Below, one piece after another: positions 52,879 through 62,022 of a stretch of 63,150 nt of DNA. Below the pieces are notes generated by a model, which was not told the origin of the DNA, made no database searches, and saw only the letters and a list, made by a program, of their open reading frames with translations. Every line of letters begins with the position of its first letter. The first letter of the stretch is position 1. Source of the DNA: JABJAG01 sp038137215 (GTDB lineage: Bacteria; Pseudomonadota; Alphaproteobacteria; UBA6615); contig JAYQBG010000019.1 of the NCBI GenBank assembly GCA_038137215.1, forward strand, positions 1-63,150, in the 5' to 3' direction. The translations under genes and the position numbers were made by a program.

Positions 52879-55800
52879 TTATGAGGCCTGCTGGCGTGCC
52901 GCTGCGCGCTGGGCAAGCATGCGGGTCATCAGGGCGCGCAGACCGGCCGGCTTGACCGGTTTGGACAGCACGATATGTCCGCGCCGGGCAGCATCTTCGC
53001 GCAGACTTTCCGACGGGTCAGCGGTGATGATGATCGCGGGGATCACCCGCTCATAGACGCCGCAGATTTCGGTGACCACATCCGGTCCGTGTTCGCTCTC
53101 GCGGAGATGATAGTCGGCAACGATGAGATCCGGCGCATCCCCATCCAGCGCGCGGCGCCATTCATCGCCCGAGCCCGCCGTCCGCACATCGCAATTCCAA
53201 CCGCCCAGAAGCGCGCGCATCCCGTCGCGAATATCGGCATTGTCGTCGATACACAGAATGACGGCACCGGCCAGCCCGCCGTCCGAAAGCGCGGGCACCG
53301 GCCTGGGTGGCTCCTTTGTTTCGGCGGCCACGCCACGCGGCACCGCCACGGCAAAAACCGAGCCCCGCCCTTCCGCACTGCGCAGTTCGATCACGTGACC
53401 CAGCATGCGCGCGATCCGCTCCACGATGGCCAGCCCGAGGCCCAGGCCCTGTTCCTGAGCTTCCCCGGACGGCAGGCGATGAAACTCCTGAAACACAGCC
53501 TCGCGCATGCCGTCAGGAATTCCCGGCCCGGTATCGCGGACCTCGATCTTCAGCCGCTCGCCACCGCCACGGCAGCCGATCAGAACCCGGCCTCCCGCCG
53601 GCGTGTACCGGATCGCGTTCGACAGAAGGTTCTGGAGAATGCGCCGGAGCAGGCGGCGATCGGACCGCACCAGACAGTCCGACGCGACCACCCGGAGTTC
53701 GATGCCCCGGTCCTCGGCCACCGCGGCGAACTCTGTCCCGAGCGCCTGTAGCAATTCGTCGATCGGGAAATCCTCGACCTGCGGCTCGACACCACCAGCA
53801 TCCAGTTTGGAAATATCCAGCAGCCCCGACAGCAGTTCCTCGACCGCGCGCAGAGAGGTATCGATCCGCTCCACGAGCTCTGCGTCCTGGTTCTTGAGAT
53901 CGCGCTCGCCCAGCGTGGACAGGAAGAGCCGTGCCGCATTCAGGGGCTGCAGCAGATCATGGCTCGCCGCGGCGAGAAATCGTGTCTTGCCCAGATTGGC
54001 CTGCTGGGCAGCGTCAGAAGCACGGCGCAGCTGTTCATTCAGACCCATCAGGTCGCGCGTCCGCTCGTCAACGCGTAGTTCCAGATCACGTTTGGATTCC
54101 TCGAGCTCCCGCGCGGCCGTCACGCGCTCGGTCACATCCGTCAGCGAGACCGCGATACCGCCGGCGGGCATCGGGCTGGTCCGCACTTCGAGGACGGTGC
54201 CATCCTTCAACTGACGTTCGTAGATGGCCGGTTCGCGCAACCGGTACCGGCCCAGCAGGTCGTTGACGATGACCTCCACCTCGCCCGGCCCGTACTCCCC
54301 GTGTTCGGCGCTGTGACGGATGATGTCCTCAACCGGCACCCCAACCCGGCCGTTCATGTCCGGCAGACCGAGATAGTTCCGGAAGCGTTCGTTCAGCCAG
54401 GCCAGCCGCAGGTCTTCATCGAAGATCGCGATGCCCTGGCGCATGTTCTCCATGGTCGTCTGGAGAAGTTCGCGGTTGTACTGGATGGCCGCGCTGGCAT
54501 CGTCGAGAAGCGACATGGCGCTTTGCATGTCGATGTCTTCTCGCTCCATGGACAGCGCAATCACAAGACGCGCCGAGGAGGCGCCGATCGCACTGGACAG
54601 CAGCCGCTCGGCAAAGCGCAGCACACCGGCATCCACGGGATCGTCCAGCCGCAGCATCGGTTCGCGTTCGCTCCGGTAGACCGTGAACGCCCGCTCGGCC
54701 GCCGCCGAGCCCAGATACCGTCCGACGAGTTCTTCGAGGTCGCGCACCGACAGGGAACCGGACAGGGTGCGGGGCCGCGCCGTCTGATCGGCGGCCATGA
54801 CATCCACAAAGGCGCGCGCCTGGCTGCGCTCCAGGATGCTCGGCCGGCTGGCCAGAGAGAGAACGACCAGCAAAGTGATGTTCGCCGCCAGGCTCCAGAA
54901 CACGCCATGCGTCAGCGGATCGCCCAGCCCCAGCCCGAACAAGGCCTGAGGGTGCAGAAACCCCAGCCCGAGCGGACCTACCAAGAGCAGGCTGTCCGGG
55001 AACCACGAACTCGCCGCAAATGTCGGGAGCAACAGGGTGTAGGCCCAGACCACACCACCCGCGAGAATGCCGCCCAGCGCGCCGGCCCGTGAGGCACGCG
55101 CCCAGAAGATGCCGCCGAAAATCGCCGGGGCAAATTGCGCGACCCCGGCGAAGGACACCAGACCGATCGAGGCCAGCGCCTGCCCCTCTCCGGCCGAGCG
55201 GTAATAGACGAACGCCAGAAGCAGGGTTACCGTCATGGCAAACCGCCGGATGTTCAGCAGCCGCGCACCGACATCACCATCGCGGTGGCCCTCCCGGCGA
55301 GCGAAGCGCAGGAGCAGGGGCATCACCACATCATTCGACACCATGGTCGCCAAGGCCACCGTGGCGATGATGACCATTCCCGTGGCGGCGGACAGCCCGC
55401 CAAGGAAGACCAGCAGGGTCAGGGTTTCCTGCTGGGCAAGCATCGGCAGCGCGAGCACGAAGGTGTCGGCATCCACCCCCCGGCCCGTGAAAAGTAACAG
55501 GCCGGCCACGGCGATGGGAATCACGAAAACATTGATCGCGACCAGATAACCCGGGAACATCCAGGTGGCACGTTTGAGTTCCTTCTCGTCGGCATTCTCG
55601 ACCACCGCCACATGAAACTGACGCGGCAGACAGATCATGGCCGTGAACGAGAGCAGCGTGATGGTGACCCAGGTCGAAGCATCGATGTTGAGCGCGAACC
55701 GGTCCGCAATCTCGGGCACGGCAGCGGCCCGGGCGACCAGCGCGCCGAACCCGTCGAACATGAAGAAGGTGACGAAAAAACCCGCCACCAGAAATGTCAG

Positions 55801-56427
55801 CAGCTTGACGACGGATTCGAAGGCAATCGCCAGCATCATGCCTTCATGATGCCCCGTCGCATCCACGTTGCGGGTGCCGAACATGATCGAGAAGGTCGCC
55901 ATCAGCAGCGCCACCACCAGCGCCGTATCGGCCCACCAGGGCGTGCCTGCGGCACCAGCCGGCATGACGATTTCAGGATAGCTGATCAGCAGGTTGAAGC
56001 TGGTCGAGACCGCTTTCAGCTGCAAGGCGATATAGGGCAGGATTCCGACCACCACGAAGAGCGTGACCACCGCGGCCAGCGCCTGGCTCTTCCCGAACCG
56101 CGCCGCGATAAAGTCGGCAATCGTGGTGATGTTCTCGGCCTTGCCAATCCGCACTATCTTCCGGAGCACCAAATAGCCGGCCGTGAAGAGCAGAATCGGG
56201 CCGAGATAGACCGGGATGAAATCGTAGCCGGAGGATGAAGCCAGCCCGACGCTGCCGTAGAATGTCCAGGACGTGCAGTACACCGCCAGCGAGAGGGCAT
56301 AGACCACAGGCTTGGCGCGCGGGCGCGCGCCCTGACGCTCGGCGCGGCGATCGCCCCAGGAGGCAATCGCAAACAGAATACCGATATAGCCCAGCGAGGC
56401 GGCCAGGATGGTCCAGTCATTCAGCAC
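52879..56427 (-). CDS. crbS: Hybrid sensor kinase with sodium-solute-symporter domain, CrbS/MxtR-like
   Basis: This 1182-residue protein has an N-terminal SSS transporter-like region of about thirteen helices (residues 1-490, with SWTFYGSVGLASSSGYDF), a linker, a PAS domain (about 640-760, GIAIFDEDLRLAWLN), a coiled coil, HisKA with the H-box AAASHDLLQPLNA, HATPase with NLLSNAIRYTP and DTGPGIPDG, and a C-terminal receiver with DLIVADYHL. This is the full domain order of CrbS/MxtR. It should sense acetate or its flux and act on the convergent LuxR regulator (25 bp apart). Confidence 0.93.
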   Translation of the reverse strand: MLNDWTILAASLGYIGILFAIASWGDRRAERQGARPRAKPVVYALSLAVYCTSWTFYGSVGLASSSGYDFIPVYLGPILLFTAGYLVLRKIVRIGKAENITTIADFIAARFGKSQALAAVVTLFVVVGILPYIALQLKAVSTSFNLLISYPEIVMPAGAAGTPWWADTALVVALLMATFSIMFGTRNVDATGHHEGMMLAIAFESVVKLLTFLVAGFFVTFFMFDGFGALVARAAAVPEIADRFALNIDASTWVTITLLSFTAMICLPRQFHVAVVENADEKELKRATWMFPGYLVAINVFVIPIAVAGLLLFTGRGVDADTFVLALPMLAQQETLTLLVFLGGLSAATGMVIIATVALATMVSNDVVMPLLLRFARREGHRDGDVGARLLNIRRFAMTVTLLLAFVYYRSAGEGQALASIGLVSFAGVAQFAPAIFGGIFWARASRAGALGGILAGGVVWAYTLLLPTFAASSWFPDSLLLVGPLGLGFLHPQALFGLGLGDPLTHGVFWSLAANITLLVVLSLASRPSILERSQARAFVDVMAADQTARPRTLSGSLSVRDLEELVGRYLGSAAAERAFTVYRSEREPMLRLDDPVDAGVLRFAERLLSSAIGASSARLVIALSMEREDIDMQSAMSLLDDASAAIQYNRELLQTTMENMRQGIAIFDEDLRLAWLNERFRNYLGLPDMNGRVGVPVEDIIRHSAEHGEYGPGEVEVIVNDLLGRYRLREPAIYERQLKDGTVLEVRTSPMPAGGIAVSLTDVTERVTAARELEESKRDLELRVDERTRDLMGLNEQLRRASDAAQQANLGKTRFLAAASHDLLQPLNAARLFLSTLGERDLKNQDAELVERIDTSLRAVEELLSGLLDISKLDAGGVEPQVEDFPIDELLQALGTEFAAVAEDRGIELRVVASDCLVRSDRRLLRRILQNLLSNAIRYTPAGGRVLIGCRGGGERLKIEVRDTGPGIPDGMREAVFQEFHRLPSGEAQEQGLGLGLAIVERIARMLGHVIELRSAEGRGSVFAVAVPRGVAAETKEPPRPVPALSDGGLAGAVILCIDDNADIRDGMRALLGGWNCDVRTAGSGDEWRRALDGDAPDLIVADYHLRESEHGPDVVTEICGVYERVIPAIIITADPSESLREDAARRGHIVLSKPVKPAGLRALMTRMLAQRAAARQQAS

Positions 56428-56484
56428 GTCGGAACGGGCTCCGGGATTTGTGGCCAGGACGCCGAAAGACTAGCACGATCCGTG

Positions 56485-56519
56485 AAAAAAAATGTGCAGG
56501 GCCGTAAAGCCCTGCACAT
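56485..56519 (-). terminator. Strong minus-strand intrinsic terminator with no annotated gene before it
   Basis: ATGTGCAGGGC and GCCCTGCACAT form a perfect 11-bp stem with a six-base loop, and on the minus strand eight T follow. It lies upstream of the sensor kinase, so it must end some transcript that starts between about 56520 and 56720. No convincing minus-strand protein gene is visible there. A small RNA is the simple explanation. The plus strand has no T run. Confidence 0.75.
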
Positions 56520-56710
56520 GAATAACCCTTCGAAAGGGTCGGGGGAACGGAGGAACGCATCGCTGTACAGGTCGCCCTGCACCGCATCCTCCAGCCCGTA
56601 ATCAACCTGAATGCACACCCCGCCGTCCATTAGACGTTGGTCGGACAGCCACAATCGGAACACAAAGCCGCGACATTCGTTTTCTCATTGCGATAGTGAT
56701 ATCCTGACAA
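56520..56710 (-). ncRNA. Candidate small RNA upstream of the terminator
   Basis: The 190-bp gap between the CigR-like gene start and the terminator has no good protein frame. On the minus strand a -35-like TTGTCA occurs near 56710. Short hairpins are visible, for instance CCCTTTCGAAGGG just before the terminator. It does not resemble 6S, SRP or RNase P RNA. This is a hypothesis based mainly on the terminator. Confidence 0.3.
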
Positions 56711-56722
56711 CCGGAGCCGGCC

Positions 56723-57166
56723 ATGAACCTTCAACAAACCAGAGCGCTTCTTGCAGCCTTTGTCATGGGGTTGGGCCTTGCGCTGTCGACAGGGCCCTCC
56801 ACGGCCGACGAGCCCGTGTTCACCAAAACCGAGCAACAGATCATTCGCGAAGTGCTTCAGTAGACCGGTGTCATTCCCGATGAACGGGACGGTGTCCGCG
56901 TCGAGCGCGACGATTCCGGTGCCGAAGGCAAGGCAAAAGGCGGTCTGCCGCCGGGACTAGCGAAGAAGAGCAGCCTGCCGCCCGGACTCGCCAGGCGCGC
57001 TGCACTTCCCCCGGGTTTGGCCAAACGCGATCTCCCTGACGATCTCGAAAGCCGCCTGCCCCGTCGAACGTCAACAGAACGCGTGATCATCGACGACGAT
57101 GTCATTCTGATCGAAAAGGGCACGGAAATCGTTCTCGGTATCATCCGTGATGTGGTGAAGGACTAG
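56723..57166 (+). pseudogene. CigR/RcnB-like exported protein with an in-frame TAG
   Basis: The frame from ATG 56723 has a signal peptide (LLAAFVMGLGLALSTGPSTA), reaches TAG at 56861-56863 after IIREVLQ, and continues in frame to TAG at 57164-57166. The second half has three LPPGLA[KR][KR] repeats, the tail TERVIIDDDVILIEKGTEI and GIIRDVVKD, which matches the overall plan of CigR-type periplasmic proteins. The full product would be 147 residues. Apart from the stop it is in good order. It stands just downstream of mntR's convergent end. Confidence 0.75.
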
Positions 57167-57177
57167 CCCGAAAGCGG

Positions 57178-57639
57178 CTACTCCGCTGCCATGGTACCAC
57201 CGGCCTGCGCGATAAACGCTTCGAAGGCTGCCAGGGTTTCCGCACTGGCATGATGCTCCATGCCTTCGGAATCGTGCCGGGCAGTTTCCGGACTGACGCC
57301 GAGCGCCAGCAGAAAGCTTTCGACGATCTGGTGCCGCTTCTTGCAGGCTTCGGCGAGGGTGCGTCCTTCTTCTGTCAGGAACACCGCCCGATAGGGCCGC
57401 TGGGTGACAAGGCCTTCCTCGGCCAGGCGTTTGAGCATCTTGTTGACCGTCGGCTTGGCGACTCCCAGCCGGGCGGCGATATCCACCGGGCGGGCTTCCC
57501 CCGTCGCGTCGATCAGATCGGCAATCAGCTCGGTATAATCCTCCACCAATTCGGTGCGCCGGGCTTCGCGGACATGGCGAAAGCTGTTCGCCTGGTCTTC
57601 AACGGTGGTGATTTCCGGAGACTTGGAAGATTCGGACAT
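57178..57639 (-). CDS. mntR: Manganese transport regulator MntR
   Basis: The 153-residue DtxR-family protein has a winged-helix DNA-binding domain (PVDIAARLGVAKPTVNKMLKRL) and a dimerisation/metal domain with EGMEHHAS, the His-His ligand site, preceded by LVEDYTELI. It represses Mn importers when Mn(II) is bound. It is divergent from the Mn ABC operon at 57917 and shares a 277-bp control region with repeated AAAAGTTAGC. An N-terminal extension of about 25 residues is usual in alphaproteobacteria. Confidence 0.94.
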   Translation of the reverse strand: MSESSKSPEITTVEDQANSFRHVREARRTELVEDYTELIADLIDATGEARPVDIAARLGVAKPTVNKMLKRLAEEGLVTQRPYRAVFLTEEGRTLAEACKKRHQIVESFLLALGVSPETARHDSEGMEHHASAETLAAFEAFIAQAGGTMAAE

Positions 57640-57700
57640 GGCGTGTGTCGTTCTCTCGTTGCCAATTCAGGGGATCAGAACAATTTTTCACGTGGCGACC

Positions 57701-57710
57701 AAAAGTTAGC
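57701..57710. promoter_or_regulatory. Direct repeat AAAAGTTAGC, copy 1 (possible MntR operator)
   Basis: AAAAGTTAGC is followed by AAAAACTATC, so AGTT and AACT also make a short inverted pair. It is about 60 bp upstream of mntR. An identical ten-mer is at 57812-57821 before the importer genes. The placement before both divergent genes suggests a shared operator, presumably for MntR. Confidence 0.5.
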
Positions 57711-57811
57711 AAAAACTATCTTCATTTTCCCGGATTCGCAAAAGTTTATACAAAGAAACGAAGTGTCTGCGCTTGTATTGAGCCATTCCGCATAGTTTCA
57801 GCAATTGCATT

Positions 57812-57821
57812 AAAAGTTAGC
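57812..57821. promoter_or_regulatory. Direct repeat AAAAGTTAGC, copy 2 (possible MntR operator)
   Basis: This copy lies about 95 bp before the binding-protein start codon, within an AT-rich stretch that should include the promoter. No other gene or hairpin of note is visible in 57640-57916. Confidence 0.5.
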
Positions 57822-57916
57822 CATTGCGCCACCTTGTGGGTTCCGGTAGAAATAAATGTCTGAAACCCGGCCCTTACCGGTCGGGGCACAGAACTTGGCG
57901 AGAACTCGAGACCGGA

Positions 57917-58906
57917 ATGACTGACGGAATCCGCAGATGGCTGACGCGCAGGGGGCTCTTCACCCTCCTGTTATCGGCCTGTGTGTGGACCGCCGTCAGC
58001 ATCGCGCCACACGCCGCCAAAGCGGAGGCCCCGCTCTCGGTGGTGACGACGACCGGCATGCTCGCCGACGCCGTGCGCGAGGTCGGCGGGCCGCTGGTCA
58101 CCGTCAAGGCCCTGATGGGCCCGGGTGTGGACCCGCATGCCTACCGACAGACCCGTACGGATATCGTCGCTCTGGCCAAGGCCGATCTTGTGATCTGGCA
58201 CGGCCTCTATCTGGAAGCGCAGATGGAAGACTTCCTGCGTGCACTCAGCAAGCGCCAGCGGGTTGTGGCCGCGGCCGAGGCATTGCCCCGCGACCTGCTG
58301 ATCGGGCATGACGATTACGATGACAAGTTCGACCCCCATGTGTGGATGGATGCGACCCTGTGGACACGTGTGGTGCAGACCGTTCGTGACGCCCTGATCG
58401 CCGCACGTCCGGAAAGCGCCGACACCTTCCGGGCCAATGCCAAAGCCCATATGGCCGAACTGGCCGACCTCGCCGACTACACGGCACGCATACTCGCTTC
58501 CGTCCCGGCCGAAAGCCGGGTCCTGCTGACCGCCCACGACGCCTTCAACTATTTCGGCGCGGCCTACGGCTTCGAGGTCCTCGGCATTCAGGGCATCTCC
58601 ACCGAAGGCGAAGCCGGCCTGCAGCGCATGGCCAAACTTGTCGATCTGCTGGTGGACCGCAATATCGCGGCCGTGTTCGTCGAAAGTTCCGTCTCGGACC
58701 GTAACATCCGCGCCCTGATCGAGGGTGCGGCCGCCAAAGGTCACACCGTTCAGATCGGCGGCGAACTCTTCTCCGACGCCATGGGCACCCCCGGCAGCTA
58801 CGAGGGCACCTATCTGGGCATGACCGATCACAACACCACGACCATTGCCCGGGCCCTGGGCGGCACCGCACCCGAGAAAGGCATGTCCGGCGACCTGCCT
58901 TACTGA
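57917..58906 (+). CDS. sitA: Manganese ABC transporter substrate-binding protein
   Basis: The 329-residue cluster 9 (A-I) binding protein has a signal sequence ending APHAAKAEA (about residue 37) and metal ligands in GPGVDPHAYRQT (His), FDPHVWMDATLW (His), the Glu in GISTEGEAGLQ and the Asp in LGMTDHNTTT. The His-rich loop typical of zinc ZnuA is short (GHDDYDDKFDPH), which supports Mn or Fe. ATG 57917 gives a twin-Arg-like RRWLTRRGLF in the leader. It starts the order sitA-sitB-sitC-sitD and is divergent from mntR. Confidence 0.92.
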   Translation: MTDGIRRWLTRRGLFTLLLSACVWTAVSIAPHAAKAEAPLSVVTTTGMLADAVREVGGPLVTVKALMGPGVDPHAYRQTRTDIVALAKADLVIWHGLYLEAQMEDFLRALSKRQRVVAAAEALPRDLLIGHDDYDDKFDPHVWMDATLWTRVVQTVRDALIAARPESADTFRANAKAHMAELADLADYTARILASVPAESRVLLTAHDAFNYFGAAYGFEVLGIQGISTEGEAGLQRMAKLVDLLVDRNIAAVFVESSVSDRNIRALIEGAAAKGHTVQIGGELFSDAMGTPGSYEGTYLGMTDHNTTTIARALGGTAPEKGMSGDLPY

Positions 58907-58928
58907 CCGGCGGGGACATGACCAACCG

Positions 58929-59777
58929 ATGACCCAACAGCACACCGCGATACAACGCACGACCCCTGAACTGGCCGCCCGAAACGGCCGGACCATCCAG
59001 GCCGAACCGGACGCCGATCACGCGCTCACGGTTTCGGGCCTGACCGCATCCTATGGCGAAAGCCCGGCCGTCTTCTCCGTCGATGCCCGGTTCCCCGCCC
59101 GGGCCATGTCCGCGATTGTCGGCCCCAACGGGGCGGGCAAATCGACCTTCCTGAAAGCCGTGCTGGGGATCATTCCGCGTTTGTCGGGGGAGGTCTCGGT
59201 CTTCGCAGACAGCTTCGACAACGCCCGGGACCGCATCGCCTATGTGCCCCAGCGCGCCAGCGTTGACTGGGACTTCCCGACCACCGTGATCGATGTGGTC
59301 CTGATGGGCCTCTACCGCGAACTCGGCTTGCTGCGCCGCGTGACCAAAGCCAGCGGCAACCGGGCGCTCGCCTGCCTCGATCGGGTCGGCATAGCGGATT
59401 TCGCCGACCGGCAGATCGGACAACTCTCCGGCGGCCAGCAACAGCGCGTGTTCCTCGCCCGGGCCCTTGCCCAGGACGCCGATCTCTATCTGCTCGACGA
59501 GCCCTTCGCCGGCGTCGATGCCGCCACTGAACGCGCCATCGTCGATGTCTTCCAGGCCCTGAAGGCAGAGCAGAAAGCCGTGATCTGTGTGCATCACGAT
59601 CTGGCCACCGTGGACGACTATTTCGACCATGTCTTCATGATCAATGTCCGCAAGATCGCCGAAGGGCCGGTATACCGGATTTTCACGGCCGAGAACCTAC
59701 AGCAGACCTATGGCGGCCGACTGGCTACGATGCATATGGACCAGCTGAACCTGGCCGCGGGCGACGCCCGGGCGTGA
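58929..59777 (+). CDS. sitB: Manganese ABC transporter ATPase
   Basis: The 282-residue ATPase has Walker A VGPNGAGKSTF, a Q-loop YVPQRASVDWDFP characteristic of metal-ion importers, the signature QLSGGQQQR and Walker B LYLLDEPFAGVD, and the switch His in VHHDLATV. A 35-residue N-terminal extension precedes the ABC core. It starts 22 bp after sitA and overlaps the next permease by 4 bp. Confidence 0.94.
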   Translation: MTQQHTAIQRTTPELAARNGRTIQAEPDADHALTVSGLTASYGESPAVFSVDARFPARAMSAIVGPNGAGKSTFLKAVLGIIPRLSGEVSVFADSFDNARDRIAYVPQRASVDWDFPTTVIDVVLMGLYRELGLLRRVTKASGNRALACLDRVGIADFADRQIGQLSGGQQQRVFLARALAQDADLYLLDEPFAGVDAATERAIVDVFQALKAEQKAVICVHHDLATVDDYFDHVFMINVRKIAEGPVYRIFTAENLQQTYGGRLATMHMDQLNLAAGDARA

Positions 59778-61027
59778 GCGCCTTTCTTGACGCCCTGTTT
59801 TTGAATGCCGGGTACAACGCTGCGCTGGTTGCGATCGGCGCGACTTTTCTTGGCTTCTCCGCCGGCGCGGCGGGCACCTTCCTGTTCCTGCGAAAGCGCG
59901 CGCTGATGTCCGATGCGGTGGCCCATGCCACCCTGCCGGGGATCGGGCTCGCCTTCATCGTCATGGTGGCGCTGGGCAGCGATGGCCGGAACCTGTTCGG
60001 CCTGATGGCCGGCGCGGCGATGACCGCCGGGATCGGACTGTTCATCGTTGAGTGGATGACCCGTCACACGCGCCTGTCGCAAGACAGCGCCATCGGCGCG
60101 GTACTCTCGGTCTTCTTCGGCCTCGGCATCGTGCTGTTGACGGTCATCCAGTCCATGTCGTCGGGACGGCAAGCCGGGCTGGAATCCTTTCTGCTGGGCT
60201 CGACGGCAGGGATGCTGTTTCGCGATGGTGTGATCATCGCCGTCGGCGGCGGCCTGACCGTGCTGGCAACCTACGCGTTGCGCCGTCCCATGACCCTGGT
60301 GGCCTTCGATCCGGGACACGCTGCCGCCATGGGCATCAATGTGGGGCGGATCGATATCGCGATCATGGCGCTGGTCATGGCCGTCACGGTTGTCGGCCTG
60401 AAGATCGTCGGGCTGATTCTTGTCGTCGCGCTGCTGATCATCCCGCCGGTGGCCGCCCGCTTCTGGACCGACCGGGCCGAGCGCGTCCTCTGGATCGCCG
60501 CCGGCATCGGCGCCGTATCCGGATTCCTGGGCGCCGCGATCTCCGCCTCGGCGCCCGCCCTGCCCACGGGCCCGATCATCGTGATCGTCTCCGCCGTGAT
60601 CTTCGCCGCTTCGCTGCTGTTCTCACCCCGACGGGGCATCGCCGCCAGCCTGCTCCGGCGCCGCCAGTTCCAGCACCGGGTGCATCTCCGCCAGGGCCTG
60701 CTTGCGCTAGCCCGTTCCGAACCGATTCTGGACCGGCTGACCCTGACCACGCTGCGCCGTGCCGGCTGCATCCGCCCCGACGGGGTTGCCACCCGGACCG
60801 GGCGCGCGCTCGCCGCAAAAGCCGCCCGGGACGAACACCGCTGGGAGGTCGCCCGCCGTATCCATCAGGACAGTGCAGCAACGGGACGCTATGACGGGCT
60901 GACCCCCATCGAAGCCGTCTTCACCGCCGACGAAATCCGCGCCTTCGACGAACGGATCGACGGACCGCGCATTGTGGATGATGCGCCCGCTACGCCTGAG
61001 GGTACGCCTGAGGGCAACCCGGCATGA
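59774..61027 (+). CDS. sitC: Manganese ABC transporter permease with a C-terminal winged-helix-like domain
   Basis: The 417-residue protein (GTG start at 59774) has an N-terminal ABC-3 permease domain with eight or nine helices (about 1-285), including LMSDAVAHATLPGIGLAF and DPGHAAAMGINVGRID. After the last helix a soluble tail of about 120 residues resembles a winged helix (LRQGLLALARSEPILDRLTLTTLRRAGCIRPDGVATRTG). Such tails are known in some Mn permeases and look like a DtxR/MntR-related fold; it may sense metal. Confidence 0.91.
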   Translation: MSAFLDALFLNAGYNAALVAIGATFLGFSAGAAGTFLFLRKRALMSDAVAHATLPGIGLAFIVMVALGSDGRNLFGLMAGAAMTAGIGLFIVEWMTRHTRLSQDSAIGAVLSVFFGLGIVLLTVIQSMSSGRQAGLESFLLGSTAGMLFRDGVIIAVGGGLTVLATYALRRPMTLVAFDPGHAAAMGINVGRIDIAIMALVMAVTVVGLKIVGLILVVALLIIPPVAARFWTDRAERVLWIAAGIGAVSGFLGAAISASAPALPTGPIIVIVSAVIFAASLLFSPRRGIAASLLRRRQFQHRVHLRQGLLALARSEPILDRLTLTTLRRAGCIRPDGVATRTGRALAAKAARDEHRWEVARRIHQDSAATGRYDGLTPIEAVFTADEIRAFDERIDGPRIVDDAPATPEGTPEGNPA

Positions 61028-61959
61028 GCGGCGCGGAATTCGTTCAGTTCAGCCTGACACCGATCCTGATCGGTGTCCTGTCGGCGATTGCCTGCGCCCT
61101 GCCGGGGAATTTTCTGGTGCTGCGCCGCCAGGCCCTGATCGGCGACGCCATCAGCCATGTGGTCCTGCCGGGAATCGTGGTGGCCTTTCTGCTGACCGGC
61201 GTGGTCGCCGCCATCCCCATGCTGCTGGGCGCGGCCGGCGCGGCCCTGGTTGCCGTGATTCTCATTGAAGCAATCAAACGCCTCGGCCGTATCGAGCCGG
61301 GTGCGGCCATGGGCGTGGCGTTCACCTCGCTGTTTGCCATCGGCGTGCTGGTGCTCGAACAGAGCGACACCTCCGCTGTACATCTGGATGTGGAGCACGC
61401 CCTGATGGGCAGTCTGGAGAGCCTGATCTGGCTCCCCGCGACGGGCTGGGGCTCACTGCTCGACGCCGCGGCGCTGGCGCAGATCCCCGATGAGCTGGTG
61501 CGCATCGCCGTGGTCTGCGCCGTGATGATCGCGCTCACACTCGTCTTCTGGCGGCCGCTCAAGATCTCGACCTTCGATGAAGGCTTTGCGAGCGCCATCG
61601 GCCTGCCGGTGCGCAGCATTGGTCTCGGCCTGGTGATCCTCTCGGCCATCGCCGCGGTCGCGGCCTTCGATGCGGTGGGGTCGATTATCGTGATCGCCAT
61701 GTTCATCTGCCCGCCGGCGGCGGCCCGGCTGATGACCAACCGGTTGCACATCCAGGTCTGGTGGTCGGTCGGGTTCGCGGTGATTTCCGCCATGCTCGGC
61801 TATGTGCTCGCCGGCTGGGGACCGCTCTGGCTCGGCGGCGACAACGCCGTCAGCGCGGCGGGCATGATCGCCACGGTGTCGGGGCTTATTCTGGCCCTCT
61901 GCTGCGCCGTTGGCCCCTACCGCCGCCGGATCGATGTCGGCCGCGAAGCCGAAGCGTGA
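61024..61959 (+). CDS. sitD: Manganese ABC transporter permease
   Basis: This 311-residue ABC-3 permease has the LRRQALIGDAISHVVLPG segment at about residues 33-50 and GSIIVIAMFICPPAAARLM near 225, both conserved in the family. Eight to nine helices are seen. It overlaps sitC by 4 bp, so both permeases are made together. It lacks the extra C-terminal domain. An insertion sequence starts within about 20 bp of its stop. Confidence 0.94.
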   Translation: MSGAEFVQFSLTPILIGVLSAIACALPGNFLVLRRQALIGDAISHVVLPGIVVAFLLTGVVAAIPMLLGAAGAALVAVILIEAIKRLGRIEPGAAMGVAFTSLFAIGVLVLEQSDTSAVHLDVEHALMGSLESLIWLPATGWGSLLDAAALAQIPDELVRIAVVCAVMIALTLVFWRPLKISTFDEGFASAIGLPVRSIGLGLVILSAIAAVAAFDAVGSIIVIAMFICPPAAARLMTNRLHIQVWWSVGFAVISAMLGYVLAGWGPLWLGGDNAVSAAGMIATVSGLILALCCAVGPYRRRIDVGREAEA

Positions 61960-62022
61960 CTCCTCTTGATCCACCCCCATTGAATTGGTCCACCGTGTAT
62001 TTTAGTGACCGGAGGGTCAAGT

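Noticed and set aside
56421..56663. Minus-strand protein gene of 80 codons over the orphan terminator
   Set aside because: The frame runs through the terminator hairpin and its T run and has no family resemblance.
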